Counted from the first letter of the stretch, positions 38,262 through 47,486 are shown. The stretch: 64,000 nucleotides of DNA from an uncultured Clostridia bacterium (GCA_910589185.1 CAJUSU010000002.1:5694-69693); one strand, 5' to 3'. Notes: generated by a model from the letters alone, not told the origin. Translations and numbers: made by a program.

Positions 38262-40433
38262 TTGCAAGTAATAAAAAGAGATGGAAGAGTAGTTGAATTT
38301 AATATAGAAAGAATAGTTAAGGCGGTAACAAAAGCTATGGCGCAAACACCAGAAGGAATAGATATCGACTTAGCTAACAAAATAGCGATATCTGTACAAA
38401 AACAATTTGAAGATAAGCCACAAACTACAGTTTATGAAATTCAAGATGCTGTAGAAAAAAAGTTAATGGCATCTGCTAGAAAAGAAGTAGCCCAAAGTTA
38501 TATTACATATCGCTATAATCGAGATGTAGCAAGAAAATCCAAAACGAAAGAAGTATTTTTAGATATCATTAGTGCCAAAGCAAATGAAGGAAATAAAGAG
38601 ACATTCAGTAGAAATACAGATACTCCTACTGGTATGATGATGAAATTTGCATCAGAAACAACAAAGCCATTTGTAGATGACTTTTTATTATCTCGTGAAG
38701 CAAGAGAAGCAGTAAAAAATAATTATATTTTTGTTCATAACGAAGACTATTACCCAACTAAATCTTTAACTTGTCTACAACACCCCCTAAACAAAATATT
38801 AGAAAATGGATTTAATATAGGAACAAGTAGTTCGAGACCAGCACAAAGAATTGAAGCAGCATGCGCACTGGCATTTATCACTATGGGAATTGTTCAAAAC
38901 GAAATGCACGGAGGACAGGCTATACCTGCATTTGACTATTATTTAGCACCATATGTTAAAATGACTTTTCGTGAAGAAGTAGAAAAAATTGCAAATTTAT
39001 TAGGAAAAGATTTATCAGACTTATTAGATTATCAACCAGAAGAATATATTACTAAAGACTTAAATAAATTGACAGGAAAACAAAGAGACTTACAAGCAGC
39101 AATGAATAATACAGTATTTCGTGTACATCAAGCAATAGAGGGTTTTATTCATAATATGAATACGATCCATTCTAAAGGTGGAAACCAAGTAGTAGATAGT
39201 AATATTAATTATGGAACAGACACTTCCCCAGAAGGAAGGTGTATTATCAGGGAATTGCTGCTTTCCACAGAGCAAGGAATAGGCAACCAAGAAACACCAA
39301 CTTATCCAACTCAAATTTGGAAGAAAAAGAGAGGAATTAATTATTTACCACAAGATAAAAACTATGATTTATATCAATTAGCCTGCCAAATTGCAAGTAA
39401 ACGCTACATGCCAAACTTTTTAAACTTAGACGCAAGTTTCAACCAAAACGAAAATTGGCAGGAGAAAGACAGTAACAGATATCAATACGAATGTGCAGTC
39501 ATGAGAGGAAGAACAAGAGTATTTGAAAATAGACATGGTGAAAAGACAGCTATAGGAAGAGGAAATCTTTCATACACCACTATAAATTTACCTAAAATTG
39601 CTATAAAATCAGCCATAGAAGCACAAGAAAAGTTAGGGATTTCTTTTGAACTAGGCAAGGTGTCAAACAGAGTAATACCAGATTCTTACCATAAAACCGT
39701 AAAAAAGATTTTTATACAAAAATTAGAAGAATATGCAGAAATAGCAGGAAAACAATTATACGAAAGATACAACTTTCAATGTACAGCAATTGCTAAACAA
39801 TTTCCTCTTCTTATGTCAGGGCTATGGCAAGAAAGTGAAAAATTGAAAGCATTTGACAAAACTGCTGCTGTTTTAAAACATGGAACTTTAAGTATCGGTT
39901 ATATAGGACTAGCAGAATGCCTAGCTGCATTAACAGGAAAACACCATGGAGAAACGAAAGAAGCCCAAGAACTAGGAATAGAAATAATTACAGATTTAGA
40001 AGAAATAGCAATGCAATTATCAGAAAAATATAATTTAAATTATAATATAATTGCTACTTCACATTCAAAGTTACAAGAAAAGTTTTTAAAAAGAGATCAA
40101 AATAAATTTGGAATAATTATAGGAGTAACAGATAAAGAAGCATATACCAATGGAAATTCCTTACCAGCAGATTATAAGGGAACTCTAGAAGAAAAAGCTA
40201 AAATAGAAGGTCCGTATCATAAGCTAACTAAAGGAGGAAATAAGTTCTGGGCAATAATGGAAACACAAGAGATAGAAAATCCAGAAAGCTTACAGAAATT
40301 AGCAGATCTAATAGAACAATATGATATCGGTTATACCAGTGTTCAAGTAAAGAAAATGCAATGCTCACATTGCGGCTATGAAAGTACTAATTTTCATTTA
40401 GAAAATTGCCCAAAGTGTGGAAACAATCTCTGA
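38262..40433 (+). CDS. nrdD: Anaerobic (class III) ribonucleotide reductase NrdD, C-terminal glycyl-radical motif not found
   Basis: 723 residues. The TTG start follows AAGGGGA. An ATP-cone allosteric domain (KRDGRVVEFNIERIVKAVTKAM) occupies about 1-90. The catalytic barrel has the usual HGGQAIPAFDYYLAPYV, LSYTTINLPKIAI and GTLSIGYIGLAECLAALTGKHHGE segments. The end has the zinc-binding cysteines (CSHCGYES...CPKCG), but translation stops four residues after CPKCG. Family members continue about 30-40 residues to a R-x-x-GY glycyl-radical sequence (family knowledge). No such sequence appears in the next bases in any frame. The activase gene nrdG is also absent from the window. Either the radical domain is supplied in trans or this copy is inactive. 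Confidence 0.88.
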   Translation: MQVIKRDGRVVEFNIERIVKAVTKAMAQTPEGIDIDLANKIAISVQKQFEDKPQTTVYEIQDAVEKKLMASARKEVAQSYITYRYNRDVARKSKTKEVFLDIISAKANEGNKETFSRNTDTPTGMMMKFASETTKPFVDDFLLSREAREAVKNNYIFVHNEDYYPTKSLTCLQHPLNKILENGFNIGTSSSRPAQRIEAACALAFITMGIVQNEMHGGQAIPAFDYYLAPYVKMTFREEVEKIANLLGKDLSDLLDYQPEEYITKDLNKLTGKQRDLQAAMNNTVFRVHQAIEGFIHNMNTIHSKGGNQVVDSNINYGTDTSPEGRCIIRELLLSTEQGIGNQETPTYPTQIWKKKRGINYLPQDKNYDLYQLACQIASKRYMPNFLNLDASFNQNENWQEKDSNRYQYECAVMRGRTRVFENRHGEKTAIGRGNLSYTTINLPKIAIKSAIEAQEKLGISFELGKVSNRVIPDSYHKTVKKIFIQKLEEYAEIAGKQLYERYNFQCTAIAKQFPLLMSGLWQESEKLKAFDKTAAVLKHGTLSIGYIGLAECLAALTGKHHGETKEAQELGIEIITDLEEIAMQLSEKYNLNYNIIATSHSKLQEKFLKRDQNKFGIIIGVTDKEAYTNGNSLPADYKGTLEEKAKIEGPYHKLTKGGNKFWAIMETQEIENPESLQKLADLIEQYDIGYTSVQVKKMQCSHCGYESTNFHLENCPKCGNNL

Positions 40434-40485
40434 TTTCATAAAAAATTATAATCTATAATTTAAAATAAAAATGGGAGGAAAAAGA

Positions 40486-41433
40486 ATGAACCAAATTAAA
40501 GTTTTTGCTTGTCCAACAGCTGAGAAATTTACAAAAGAAGTTTGTGAAAGTCTAGAATTACCAATGGGAGAGGTAGAGTGTTACAAATTTGCGAACGATA
40601 ATAACTTTGTACAATACAAAGAGACTGTCAGAGAACAAGACATTTATCTAATTCAAACTACTCAGCCACCAGTTAATGAAAGAATTATGGAATTACTCAT
40701 CATGGTAGATGCTGCTAAAAGAGCATCAGCAGGAAGAATTAATGTAGTATTACCATATTTTATCTATTCTAGATCAGACAAAAAGGATCAGCCACGTGTG
40801 CCAGTAACAGCAAGATTATTGGCAGAATTATTAGAAGCAGCAGGAGTAGACAGAATAATCACATGCGATTTACACAATCCAGCCATTCAAGCATACTTTA
40901 ATATCCCTTGTGACCGTCTAACAGGACAACATTTGTTACAATCTTATTTTGACGCTAAAGATATTGAAAACAAAGTGGTTATTGCAACAGATGCAGGAAG
41001 TTCTAAAAAAGCCTATAAGTATTCTACATATTTCAAATGTCCAATGGCTCTTATTGACAAAAGGAGAGCAGGAAATGATGATAAAGCAGTTGCAGCTAAT
41101 ATTATAGGAGAGGTAAAAGACCAAACAGCTCTTATCTTTGATGATGAAGTTAGTACAGCAGGAACTATGGTAGAGGCAGCAAGAATTTTAAAAGAAAATG
41201 GAGCAAAAGAAATCTATGCAGCTTGTACGCATGGAATCTTATGCGGACCAGCAATTGACAGAATACAAAACTCACCAATCAAAGAATTAGTCATAACCAA
41301 TACGGTACCATTAACAGAAGAGAAACAAATAGAGAAGATAAAAGTATTATCTATAGCTCCACTATTTGCAGAAGCAATCAAAAGGATAAACGAAGCAAAA
41401 CCATTAGGAGATTTATTTGAATTTGATAAATAA
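40486..41433 (+). CDS. prs: Ribose-phosphate pyrophosphokinase (PRPP synthetase)
   Basis: Makes PRPP from ribose 5-phosphate and ATP for nucleotide, histidine and tryptophan synthesis. 315 residues from ATG 40486, for which GGGAGGAAA lies just upstream; the in-frame ATG at 40471 overlaps that ribosome site. Motifs: VLPYFIYSRSDKKDQP (ATP-binding flexible loop, about 88-103), ITCDLHNPAIQAYF (about 126-139) and the PRPP loop ALIFDDEVSTAGT (about 214-226). No in-frame CGG codons. It lies between nrdD and rpsU and is likely a housekeeping gene. Confidence 0.95.
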   Translation: MNQIKVFACPTAEKFTKEVCESLELPMGEVECYKFANDNNFVQYKETVREQDIYLIQTTQPPVNERIMELLIMVDAAKRASAGRINVVLPYFIYSRSDKKDQPRVPVTARLLAELLEAAGVDRIITCDLHNPAIQAYFNIPCDRLTGQHLLQSYFDAKDIENKVVIATDAGSSKKAYKYSTYFKCPMALIDKRRAGNDDKAVAANIIGEVKDQTALIFDDEVSTAGTMVEAARILKENGAKEIYAACTHGILCGPAIDRIQNSPIKELVITNTVPLTEEKQIEKIKVLSIAPLFAEAIKRINEAKPLGDLFEFDK

Positions 41434-41447
41434 AGCTAGACAACCTA

Positions 41448-41476
41448 TTGACAAAATTCATGGATAAATGTATAAT
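41448..41476 (+). promoter_or_regulatory. Strong sigma-A promoter of rpsU
   Basis: Consensus TTGACA (41448-41453), a 17-base spacer and TATAAT (41471-41476), giving a leader of about 80 bases before rpsU. Confidence 0.85.
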
Positions 41477-41563
41477 ATGTAACGTACGAAAGTTTAGAAA
41501 TATCGTACAACAAGAAAATCCCACACGTAAGAGTGTAATTACTGAAGGGAGGGGAATAAAATT

Positions 41564-41734
41564 ATGTCAGAAGTTAAAGTTAATAATGGAAATATAGAAG
41601 ATGCCTTAAAAAGATTTAAAAGACAATGCGCAAGAAATGGAGTATTGCAAGAAGTTAGAAAAAGAGAACATTATGAAAAACCAAGCGTAAAAAGAAAAAA
41701 GAAATCAGAGGCAGCTAGAAAAAGAAAATTCTAA
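41564..41734 (+). CDS. rpsU: Small ribosomal subunit protein bS21
   Basis: 56 residues, below common ORF cut-offs. MSEVKVNNGNIEDALKRFKRQCARNGVLQEVRKREHYEKPSVKRKKKSEAARKRKF is read from ATG 41564 after GGGAGGGGAA and matches bS21 in length, the LKRFKRQ core and the basic tail. It has its own consensus promoter and terminator and is followed by yqeY, a gene order conserved in Firmicutes. Confidence 0.95.
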   Translation: MSEVKVNNGNIEDALKRFKRQCARNGVLQEVRKREHYEKPSVKRKKKSEAARKRKF

Positions 41735-41746
41735 GAAAAAATGGGA

Positions 41747-41784
41747 GGGTTGAAAGTTAGATAAATAATTTTCAACCCTTTTTT
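41747..41784 (+). terminator. Terminator of rpsU
   Basis: GGGTTGAAA (41747-41755) pairs with TTTCAACCC (41770-41778), followed by TTTTTT. Confidence 0.9.
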
Positions 41785-41803
41785 GAAAAAAGGAGAGAAA
41801 AGT

Positions 41804-42244
41804 ATGCTAAAAGAAAAATTATTAGAAGACTTAAAAGAATCTATGAAAGACAAAAATGTAACTCGTAAAAATGTAGTACAAATGGTAAGAGCAGCAGTTT
41901 TGCAAGTAGAAAAAGACAAGCAAATAGAAGTAACAGATGAACAAATTGTAGAAATTATTGCAAAAGAAGCTAAAAAAAGAAGAGACTCCATACCAGACTA
42001 TAAAAAAAGTGGAAGAGAAGATTTATTAAAACAAATTAATGAAGAAATCGCTATTCTAGAAGAATACTTACCAGAGCAATTATCACAAGAAGAAATAGAA
42101 CAAAAAGTAAAAGAGATTATACAAGAAGTAGGTGCTAGTTCTATAAAAGATATGGGAATGGTAATGAAAACAGCAAAAGAAAGATTAGGAGCATCCGCTG
42201 ATGGAAAAGCAATCAATGATGCAGCTAAAAAATTATTAAGTTAA
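41804..42244 (+). CDS. yqeY: YqeY/GatB-related tRNA-amidotransferase-like protein
   Basis: 146 residues from ATG 41804 (AAAGGAG at 41788-41794). It has the all-helical YqeY layout: LKEKLLEDLKESMKDKNVTRKNVVQMVRAAV, EIIAKEAKKRRDSIPDYKKSGREDLLKQINEEIAILEEYLPEQLS and the C-terminal KDMGMVMKTAKERLGASADGK motif shared with the GatB tail domain. Function in cells is not firmly established for this family. It follows rpsU as in most Firmicutes. Confidence 0.93.
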   Translation: MLKEKLLEDLKESMKDKNVTRKNVVQMVRAAVLQVEKDKQIEVTDEQIVEIIAKEAKKRRDSIPDYKKSGREDLLKQINEEIAILEEYLPEQLSQEEIEQKVKEIIQEVGASSIKDMGMVMKTAKERLGASADGKAINDAAKKLLS

Positions 42245-42414
42245 TAAAAATGAGAAATGTGAAATCAGCAATGATTTTACATTTTTTGCATTTAAGAAGC
42301 ATATAGAAAATTTACTCTAATTTTTCATAAATCAACTTGTATAAATTTACAAAAATAGATTATAATGTAAATATGCGTTAGCGAAATCAAAGATAAAAGA
42401 AAAGAGGAAAAAAC

Positions 42415-43689
42415 ATGAATTACCAAAAAGAAGAAATCAAACAAGGAATTACTCTTCATCAAATTCATACAGAAAACTTTAAAACTAATTTATATGCCAT
42501 CTTTCTAGCTATTCCATTAGAAAGGGAAAAGGTTACTTTAGATGCATTAATAGGAGCTGTGTTAAGACGAGGAACACAAAGATTTCAAACTCAAGAAGCT
42601 ATTAGTAAAGAATTAGAGGGAATGTATGGAGCTAGCTTCAACTGCGGAATTGAAAAAACAGGCGATAACCATATACTAAAATTCTATTTAGAAACATTAA
42701 GTGAAGAATTTTTACCAGAGCCAGAAAAGCTAAATGAAAAATGCTTATCTATTCTTTTTGATATAGCGTTCAACCCTTTAATGGTAAATGGAGCTTTCAA
42801 GCCAGAATATGTGGAAGGTGAAAAGAAAAATTTAAAACAAATTATTGAGTCAAAGATAGATAATAAAGCGAAATATGCTTATGATAGATGTATTGAAGAA
42901 ATGTACAAAAATGAGCCATATGGATTATATAAATTTGGTTATATAGAAGATATAGATAGTATTACATCAGAATTATTGTATCAACGCTATCAAGAATTAA
43001 TTGCAAAATGTAAAGTGGATATCTTTTGTTCAGGAAGGTTAAATGAACAAGAAACCATAAAGCAAATCAAAGAAAACGAAAATATTCAAAAATTACAAGA
43101 AAGAAAACCACAATATGTAATTAATAACGAAATCACAGAAGGCAAAAAAGAAGTTCAACCAAACACCATAGAAGAAAGCATGCAAATAACACAAGGAAAG
43201 CTAGTAATAGGATTAGATATTTTAAACACGCAAGAAAACTCTCGCTTTATAGCATCTGTTTATAATGCTATCTTAGGTGGAGGAGCTAATTCAAAATTAT
43301 TCCAAAATGTACGCGAAAAACAAAGTCTAGCATACACAGCAGGATCTAACTACTTAAGAACTAAAAACAGCATTTTCATTCGTTGCGGTATAGAAATTGC
43401 AAATTACCAAAAAGCACTAGAAACGATAAAACAACAGCTAACAGATATCGCAAATGGAGAATTTTCAGAAGAAGACTTAGAGAATGCCAAAAGACTAATT
43501 GTTTCTTCAGTAGATGCTATTTCAGAAGAACAAGATACAGAAATTACGTATTATTATGGTCAAGAACTATCAGATAGATTTATGAGTATAGAAGACTACA
43601 AAAAACAAATTTTAGAAGCTACAAAAGGGCAAGTAATAGAACTTGCAAAAGACGTTAAAATCAACACAATTTACTTTTTAAAGGATTAG
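42415..43689 (+). CDS. M16-family peptidase-like protein lacking the zinc motif (YmfF-like)
   Basis: 424 residues with the two-domain M16B shape (LYAIFLAIPLERE...LRRGTQRFQTQEAISKELEGMYGASFNC; NVREKQSLAYTAGSNYL near 300-315, the substrate-binding R/Y region). It has no HxxEH, so it is predicted to be the non-catalytic partner of the next gene product. Such YmfF/YmfH pairs form heterodimeric proteases. AAAGAGGAAAAAAC precedes ATG 42415. The second gene begins 18 bp after the stop. Confidence 0.85.
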   Translation: MNYQKEEIKQGITLHQIHTENFKTNLYAIFLAIPLEREKVTLDALIGAVLRRGTQRFQTQEAISKELEGMYGASFNCGIEKTGDNHILKFYLETLSEEFLPEPEKLNEKCLSILFDIAFNPLMVNGAFKPEYVEGEKKNLKQIIESKIDNKAKYAYDRCIEEMYKNEPYGLYKFGYIEDIDSITSELLYQRYQELIAKCKVDIFCSGRLNEQETIKQIKENENIQKLQERKPQYVINNEITEGKKEVQPNTIEESMQITQGKLVIGLDILNTQENSRFIASVYNAILGGGANSKLFQNVREKQSLAYTAGSNYLRTKNSIFIRCGIEIANYQKALETIKQQLTDIANGEFSEEDLENAKRLIVSSVDAISEEQDTEITYYYGQELSDRFMSIEDYKKQILEATKGQVIELAKDVKINTIYFLKD

Positions 43690-43707
43690 TGAAAGGAAAT
43701 AAAGTAG

Positions 43708-44985
43708 ATGAAAATCATAGAAAGTTCAAAAATAAAAGAAAAAGCTTATATTGAGAAATTAGAAAATGGAATGACAGTCATCATTATTCCGAGAAAAAAT
43801 ACAAAAAAGAAATACATTATTTGGGGCACACATTTTGGATCAATTGATAATCACTTCATCATGCCACAAACAGGAGAAGAAGTATATATTCCAGATGGAG
43901 TAGCACACTTTTTAGAACACAAAATGTTCGAACAAGCAAATGGAACAAATAGCTTAGACACATTAATGGCATTAGGAATAGACGCAAATGCCTATACGAC
44001 GAATGATCATACAGCATATCTATTTGAATGTACAGAACATTTTTATGAAGGACTAGACGAATTAATGGATTATGTACAAAACCCATACTTCACAGACGAA
44101 AATGTAGAAAAAGAAAAAGGAATTATTGGGCAAGAAATTAAAATGTATGATGATGAACCAGCATGGCAATTATACATGAATGCACTAGACTGTATGTATC
44201 ATGAAAATCCTATTAAAATTGATATAGCAGGAACAGTAGAATCTATTAGCGAAATAACACCAGATGTATTATATAAATGCTATAACACTTTTTATCACCC
44301 ATCTAATACAACAATGGCAATATGTGGAGACTTTGAACCAGAAGAAATACTAAAAGAAGTAAAGAAACGTTTAATTTCTAAAGAAAATCAAGGAGAAATA
44401 AAAAGAATTTATCCAGCACAAGAAGACAAAATAAACAAGAAAGAAAAAACAGTACAAATGGAAGTGAGCCTTCCAATGTTTATGATAGGATATAAAGATA
44501 TAGAAAACAGCAAAGAAAACAGAATTCAAAAGCATATTGCAATTGAAATATTACTAAATATGATAATTGGAAAAAGCTCAGATTTATATCAAGAATTATA
44601 TGAAAAAGGAATACTCCTTAGTCAACCAGATTTAGATTATGAATTTGCAGACCAATATGCACATATATGTATATCTGGTTTTACAAAAGAGCCACGCTTG
44701 GTAAAAGAAAAGATAGACCAAATAGTAAAGCAAATGCAAGAAAATGGCATAGATGAAGAACATTTCAATCGCATCAAAAAGAAAATCTATGGAGATTATG
44801 TAGTAGAATATAACAGTACTTCAGAAACAGCAAGGATGTTTTTAGCAGATAATATGAAACAAATAAACAGTTTTGACTATATTGAAGAATTCGAAACTGT
44901 AACAAAAGACTATACACAGACTGTGTTAAACAACATCTTCAAAGAAGAAAATGAAGTTCTTTCTATAGTAGAGCCAAATAAATGA
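43708..44985 (+). CDS. M16-family zinc protease (YmfH-like)
   Basis: 425 residues. The inverted zinc motif HFLEH is present (VAHFLEHKMFEQANG, about residues 68-82), with the distant Glu ligand in EKEKGIIGQEIKMYDDEP (about 134-152). Together with the preceding gene it makes a catalytic/non-catalytic pair. The substrate is unknown; relatives act in peptide processing in Firmicutes. AAAGGAAATAAAGTAG precedes ATG 43708. A strong terminator follows. Confidence 0.9.
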   Translation: MKIIESSKIKEKAYIEKLENGMTVIIIPRKNTKKKYIIWGTHFGSIDNHFIMPQTGEEVYIPDGVAHFLEHKMFEQANGTNSLDTLMALGIDANAYTTNDHTAYLFECTEHFYEGLDELMDYVQNPYFTDENVEKEKGIIGQEIKMYDDEPAWQLYMNALDCMYHENPIKIDIAGTVESISEITPDVLYKCYNTFYHPSNTTMAICGDFEPEEILKEVKKRLISKENQGEIKRIYPAQEDKINKKEKTVQMEVSLPMFMIGYKDIENSKENRIQKHIAIEILLNMIIGKSSDLYQELYEKGILLSQPDLDYEFADQYAHICISGFTKEPRLVKEKIDQIVKQMQENGIDEEHFNRIKKKIYGDYVVEYNSTSETARMFLADNMKQINSFDYIEEFETVTKDYTQTVLNNIFKEENEVLSIVEPNK

Positions 44986-44992
44986 TAAGACA

Positions 44993-45030
44993 AAACCAAA
45001 CCTAATGTACTAGGTTTGGTTTATTTATTA
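44993..45030 (+). terminator. Terminator after the M16 pair
   Basis: A perfect 12-bp inverted repeat, AAACCAAACCTA (44993-45004) and its complement (45011-45022), followed by an AT-rich tail. Confidence 0.85.
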
Positions 45031-45095
45031 AATAGCAGTTAATTTTGAGATTTGGTGTCATCAAAAATCAAACAAAATCGAAAGAGAAAAAATAC

Positions 45096-45201
45096 TGTCG
45101 AAAAAAATAAAAAAAAGAAGAAAAATGTCATACGAAAATCACTGAAAATACTACAAAATAAGCAAAAAACGATTGACTAATATGTAAAAATATGGTATTT
45201 T
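45096..45201 (+). promoter_or_regulatory. Spo0A-box-like site and promoter upstream of spo0E-like gene
   Basis: TGTCGAA at 45096-45102 matches the Spo0A-box core. A promoter follows: TTGACT (45173-45178), 17 bases, TATTTT (45196-45201), 45 bases before the ATG. The long A-rich stretch between holds no gene. Confidence 0.45.
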
Positions 45202-45246
45202 AAATATATACTAAAGACGAAAAAACAAAAAAGAGGAGTGATTCAT

Positions 45247-45429
45247 ATGTTAAATGAAGAAATTTGTAAATTAAGGGAAAAACTAAATGACAGTATACTA
45301 AATGAACCAGATTACAATATCACTTATCAAATCAGTGTGGAGCTAGATCAATTAATAGCACAATATTATAGCTCACAAATGAAACTAGCAACACAAACAA
45401 ATGGAAAACAAATGGTAACAAAAAAGTAA
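45247..45429 (+). CDS. Spo0E-family aspartyl-phosphatase-like sporulation regulator
   Basis: 60 residues from ATG 45247 (AAGAGGAG about 10 bases upstream; a GTG at 45238 lies too close to the ribosome site). The family signature S-x-x-LD-x-LI is present as SVELDQLIAQYY (about 33-44) after a first helix MLNEEICKLREKLND. Spo0E proteins dephosphorylate Spo0A-P and hold back sporulation. A Spo0A-box-like site upstream would make a feedback loop (inference). A terminator follows. Confidence 0.85.
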   Translation: MLNEEICKLREKLNDSILNEPDYNITYQISVELDQLIAQYYSSQMKLATQTNGKQMVTKK

Positions 45430-45460
45430 ATGAATGATGCAGATATGCAGAATATATAAA

Positions 45461-45499
45461 AAAGCAATTAGGATAAGATGTATCCTAGTTGCTTTTCTG
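45461..45499 (+). terminator. Terminator of the spo0E-like gene
   Basis: A 15-bp inverted repeat with one mismatch (45461-45475 and 45481-45495), 5-base loop, then TTTT. Confidence 0.85.
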
Positions 45500-45592
45500 C
45501 ATAATAGAAAATTATTACAAAAACATAACATTTTTATGACATTTCTGTGACAATGAAGAAAAAGTTAAAAAGATATGCTATGATAAAAGTAC

Positions 45593-45621
45593 TTGAAAAC
45601 AAATAAAAAGTAAGGTATAAT
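45593..45621 (+). promoter_or_regulatory. Promoter of pilin gene 1
   Basis: TTGAAA (45593-45598), 17 bases, TATAAT (45616-45621), 32 bases before the ATG. Confidence 0.6.
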
Positions 45622-45652
45622 AAGAAACAATATCAAAAGAAAAGGAAGAAAA

Positions 45653-46027
45653 ATGATTAAGAAAAAAAGCTTATTTATCATAGTTATCTTAATATTAAGT
45701 TTTATGATGATTTTTCCAAGTATTACAACAGCAATTAGTGACCCAATTACAGACCCAAATGCATATAAACCAGGTAGCATTAATACAAGTGATGCAAATG
45801 TAGTTGCTCAAAAAGGAGGAATCATATTTAATATACTATCTACGCTTGGCATTATTGTTGCAGTAATTACGATTATTGTAATTGGAATTAAGTATATGGT
45901 TGGAAGTGTTCAGGAAAAAGCAGAATACAAAAAAACAATGATTCCATATTTAGTAGGAGTTGTTATGATAATAGGAGTTAGCGGAATTTTAAAACTAATA
46001 GCAAAATTAGCAACTAATATTGAATAA
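45653..46027 (+). CDS. TrbC/VirB2-like pilin subunit 1
   Basis: 124 residues with a signal peptide (KKKSLFIIVILILSFMMIFPSITTAIS), a short loop, and two membrane helices separated by a basic turn carrying GIKYMVGSVQEKAEYKKTMIPYLVG. This is the TrbC/VirB2 pilin layout. It opens the type IV secretion-like cluster and has its own promoter. It shares the EKAEYKKTMIPY turn with the third pilin almost exactly, so the two are recent duplicates. Confidence 0.8.
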   Translation: MIKKKSLFIIVILILSFMMIFPSITTAISDPITDPNAYKPGSINTSDANVVAQKGGIIFNILSTLGIIVAVITIIVIGIKYMVGSVQEKAEYKKTMIPYLVGVVMIIGVSGILKLIAKLATNIE

Positions 46028-46041
46028 AAAAACATAAAATA

Positions 46042-46070
46042 TTGAAAAATAAACAAATATATTGTATAAT
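46042..46070 (+). promoter_or_regulatory. Promoter of pilin gene 2
   Basis: TTGAAA (46042-46047), 17 bases, TATAAT (46065-46070), 43 bases before the ATG, so the pilin genes can be expressed separately. Confidence 0.6.
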
Positions 46071-46113
46071 AATATACAAAAATAAAGAATTAAAAGAAAG
46101 GATAGTAATAAAA

Positions 46114-46506
46114 ATGAAAATTTGGAAATACTTTGCTGTAATTTTAATAGCCACATTTTTATTATTATCATTTTCTATGAGCTATTCTCGTACTAATGCT
46201 GCAACACTCAGTAATATAGTATCAGGGGCAGATAGTTTTATACAAAATGGACAAGGTGATTCTAAGATTGATAATGAAGACATTCATAATTTATCAGACT
46301 CCATTTACAATATTTTATTAATAATTGGAACAATTGTAGCCATGATTGTAGGAGTAGTCTTAGGTATTCAATTTATTACAGGAAGTGTAGAAGCAAAAAG
46401 CAAAGTAAAAGAATCTTTAATACCATATGTAGCAGGTTGTGTTGTTATTTTTGGAGCATTTGGTATTTGGAAACTAGTAATCACTATCTTACAGGGGCTT
46501 AATTAA
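46114..46506 (+). CDS. TrbC/VirB2-like pilin subunit 2
   Basis: 130 residues from ATG 46114 (GAAAGGA upstream). Signal peptide KYFAVILIATFLLLSFSMSYSRTNA, then a longer polar loop (ADSFIQNGQGDSKIDNEDIHNLSDS) and two membrane helices around GIQFITGSVEAKSKVKESLIPYVAG. The turn is related to, but clearly diverged from, that of pilins 1 and 3. It may be a minor or alternative pilin. Confidence 0.78.
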   Translation: MKIWKYFAVILIATFLLLSFSMSYSRTNAATLSNIVSGADSFIQNGQGDSKIDNEDIHNLSDSIYNILLIIGTIVAMIVGVVLGIQFITGSVEAKSKVKESLIPYVAGCVVIFGAFGIWKLVITILQGLN

Positions 46507-46602
46507 TTTATAGTTAAACTAAAAAATAAAAAGATTTTAATATTATTCCAAAAATAATTGGAATAAATCAAATAAATATAAAAATAAAGGGAGGAAAAAA
46601 CT

Positions 46603-46965
46603 ATGCAAAAAACAATGAAACTAATTAGTATTTTATTAATGGTTGTAATGATTTGCTTTACATTAAGTACAGTTGCTAAAGCAGCTCCTAATGTTGATAG
46701 TATCGTAGGAATAATGGATAACCAAACTGCTAATGGCGCAGAAAATGTTGCATCAATTGGTGGACAAATTGCTGATATTATTACAACAGTAGGAATCGTT
46801 GTAGCTGTTATTGTTATATTAATTTTAGGTATTAAATACATGATGGGAAGTGCATCAGAAAAAGCAGAATACAAGAAAACAATGATTCCATATGTAGTTG
46901 GTGCTATGCTAATTTTAGGTGGATCAGCTATTGTAAAAATTTTATTTTCAATTCAAATTGTTTAA
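46603..46965 (+). CDS. TrbC/VirB2-like pilin subunit 3
   Basis: 120 residues. Signal peptide ending around TVAKA-AP, two membrane helices with GIKYMMGSASEKAEYKKTMIPYVVGA between them. AAAGGGAGGAAAAAAC precedes ATG 46603, the best ribosome site of the three pilins. A terminator/attenuator directly downstream means most transcripts end here, as expected for the major pilin. Confidence 0.8.
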   Translation: MQKTMKLISILLMVVMICFTLSTVAKAAPNVDSIVGIMDNQTANGAENVASIGGQIADIITTVGIVVAVIVILILGIKYMMGSASEKAEYKKTMIPYVVGAMLILGGSAIVKILFSIQIV

Positions 46966-47005
46966 TAATATTACAAAAACATTACGAATATATTACAAAC
47001 ATATT

Positions 47006-47035
47006 AAAAGTGCACAAAAAGTGCACTTTTTTTTG
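47006..47035 (+). terminator. Terminator/attenuator after the pilin genes
   Basis: AAAAGTGCA (47006-47014) pairs with TGCACTTTT (47022-47030), followed by TTTT. Confidence 0.8.
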
Positions 47036-47043
47036 CTTTTTAG

Positions 47044-47072
47044 TTACAATTTTCGTGTTTATTTGCTATAAT
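47044..47072 (+). promoter_or_regulatory. Promoter of the main T4SS operon
   Basis: TTACAA (47044-47049), 17 bases, TATAAT (47067-47072), about 70 bases before prgI. Confidence 0.65.
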
Positions 47073-47141
47073 ATATGATAAGCATAAATAGAATTATGAA
47101 AAACAAAAGAGACTTAAGAAACAAAGGAGGACAAGCAGCTT

Positions 47142-47486
47142 ATGGGCACATATAATTTACCCAGAAATGTAAAAGGTGAAGGCAGAATTTTATTTATTTT
47201 TACGACTAAAAGTTTAATATATTCTGTAATAGCAGCAGCCATAGGTTTACCATTTTATTTTATCTTCTCTAGCTTTGGAATGACAATGGTTGGAATTGCC
47301 TGCGTAGCTATTTTTGCAGTAATTGGGTTTACAATAGGAACTCTAAAAATGCCAGAATTAGGAAAGTTCGAGTTTTCTAAAAAAACAGGTGGAGAAAATT
47401 TGGACGATATTATCAAAAGAGCAATTACTTTCAAAATGAAAGGAAAGAAAGTATATATCTACAAGGAGGGTGAAAATAATGATTGA
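47142..47486 (+). CDS. PrgI-family (VirB3-like) T4SS inner-membrane protein
   Basis: 114 residues. The N-terminus MGTYNLPRNVKGEGRILFIFTTKS is the PrgI-family pattern (short cytosolic arm then two membrane helices), followed by a cytosolic tail ending in MKGKKVYIYKEGE. PrgI/VirB3 proteins sit beside the VirB4 ATPase. AAAGGAGG precedes ATG 47142. The gene overlaps the next by 8 bp. Confidence 0.87.
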   Translation: MGTYNLPRNVKGEGRILFIFTTKSLIYSVIAAAIGLPFYFIFSSFGMTMVGIACVAIFAVIGFTIGTLKMPELGKFEFSKKTGGENLDDIIKRAITFKMKGKKVYIYKEGENND

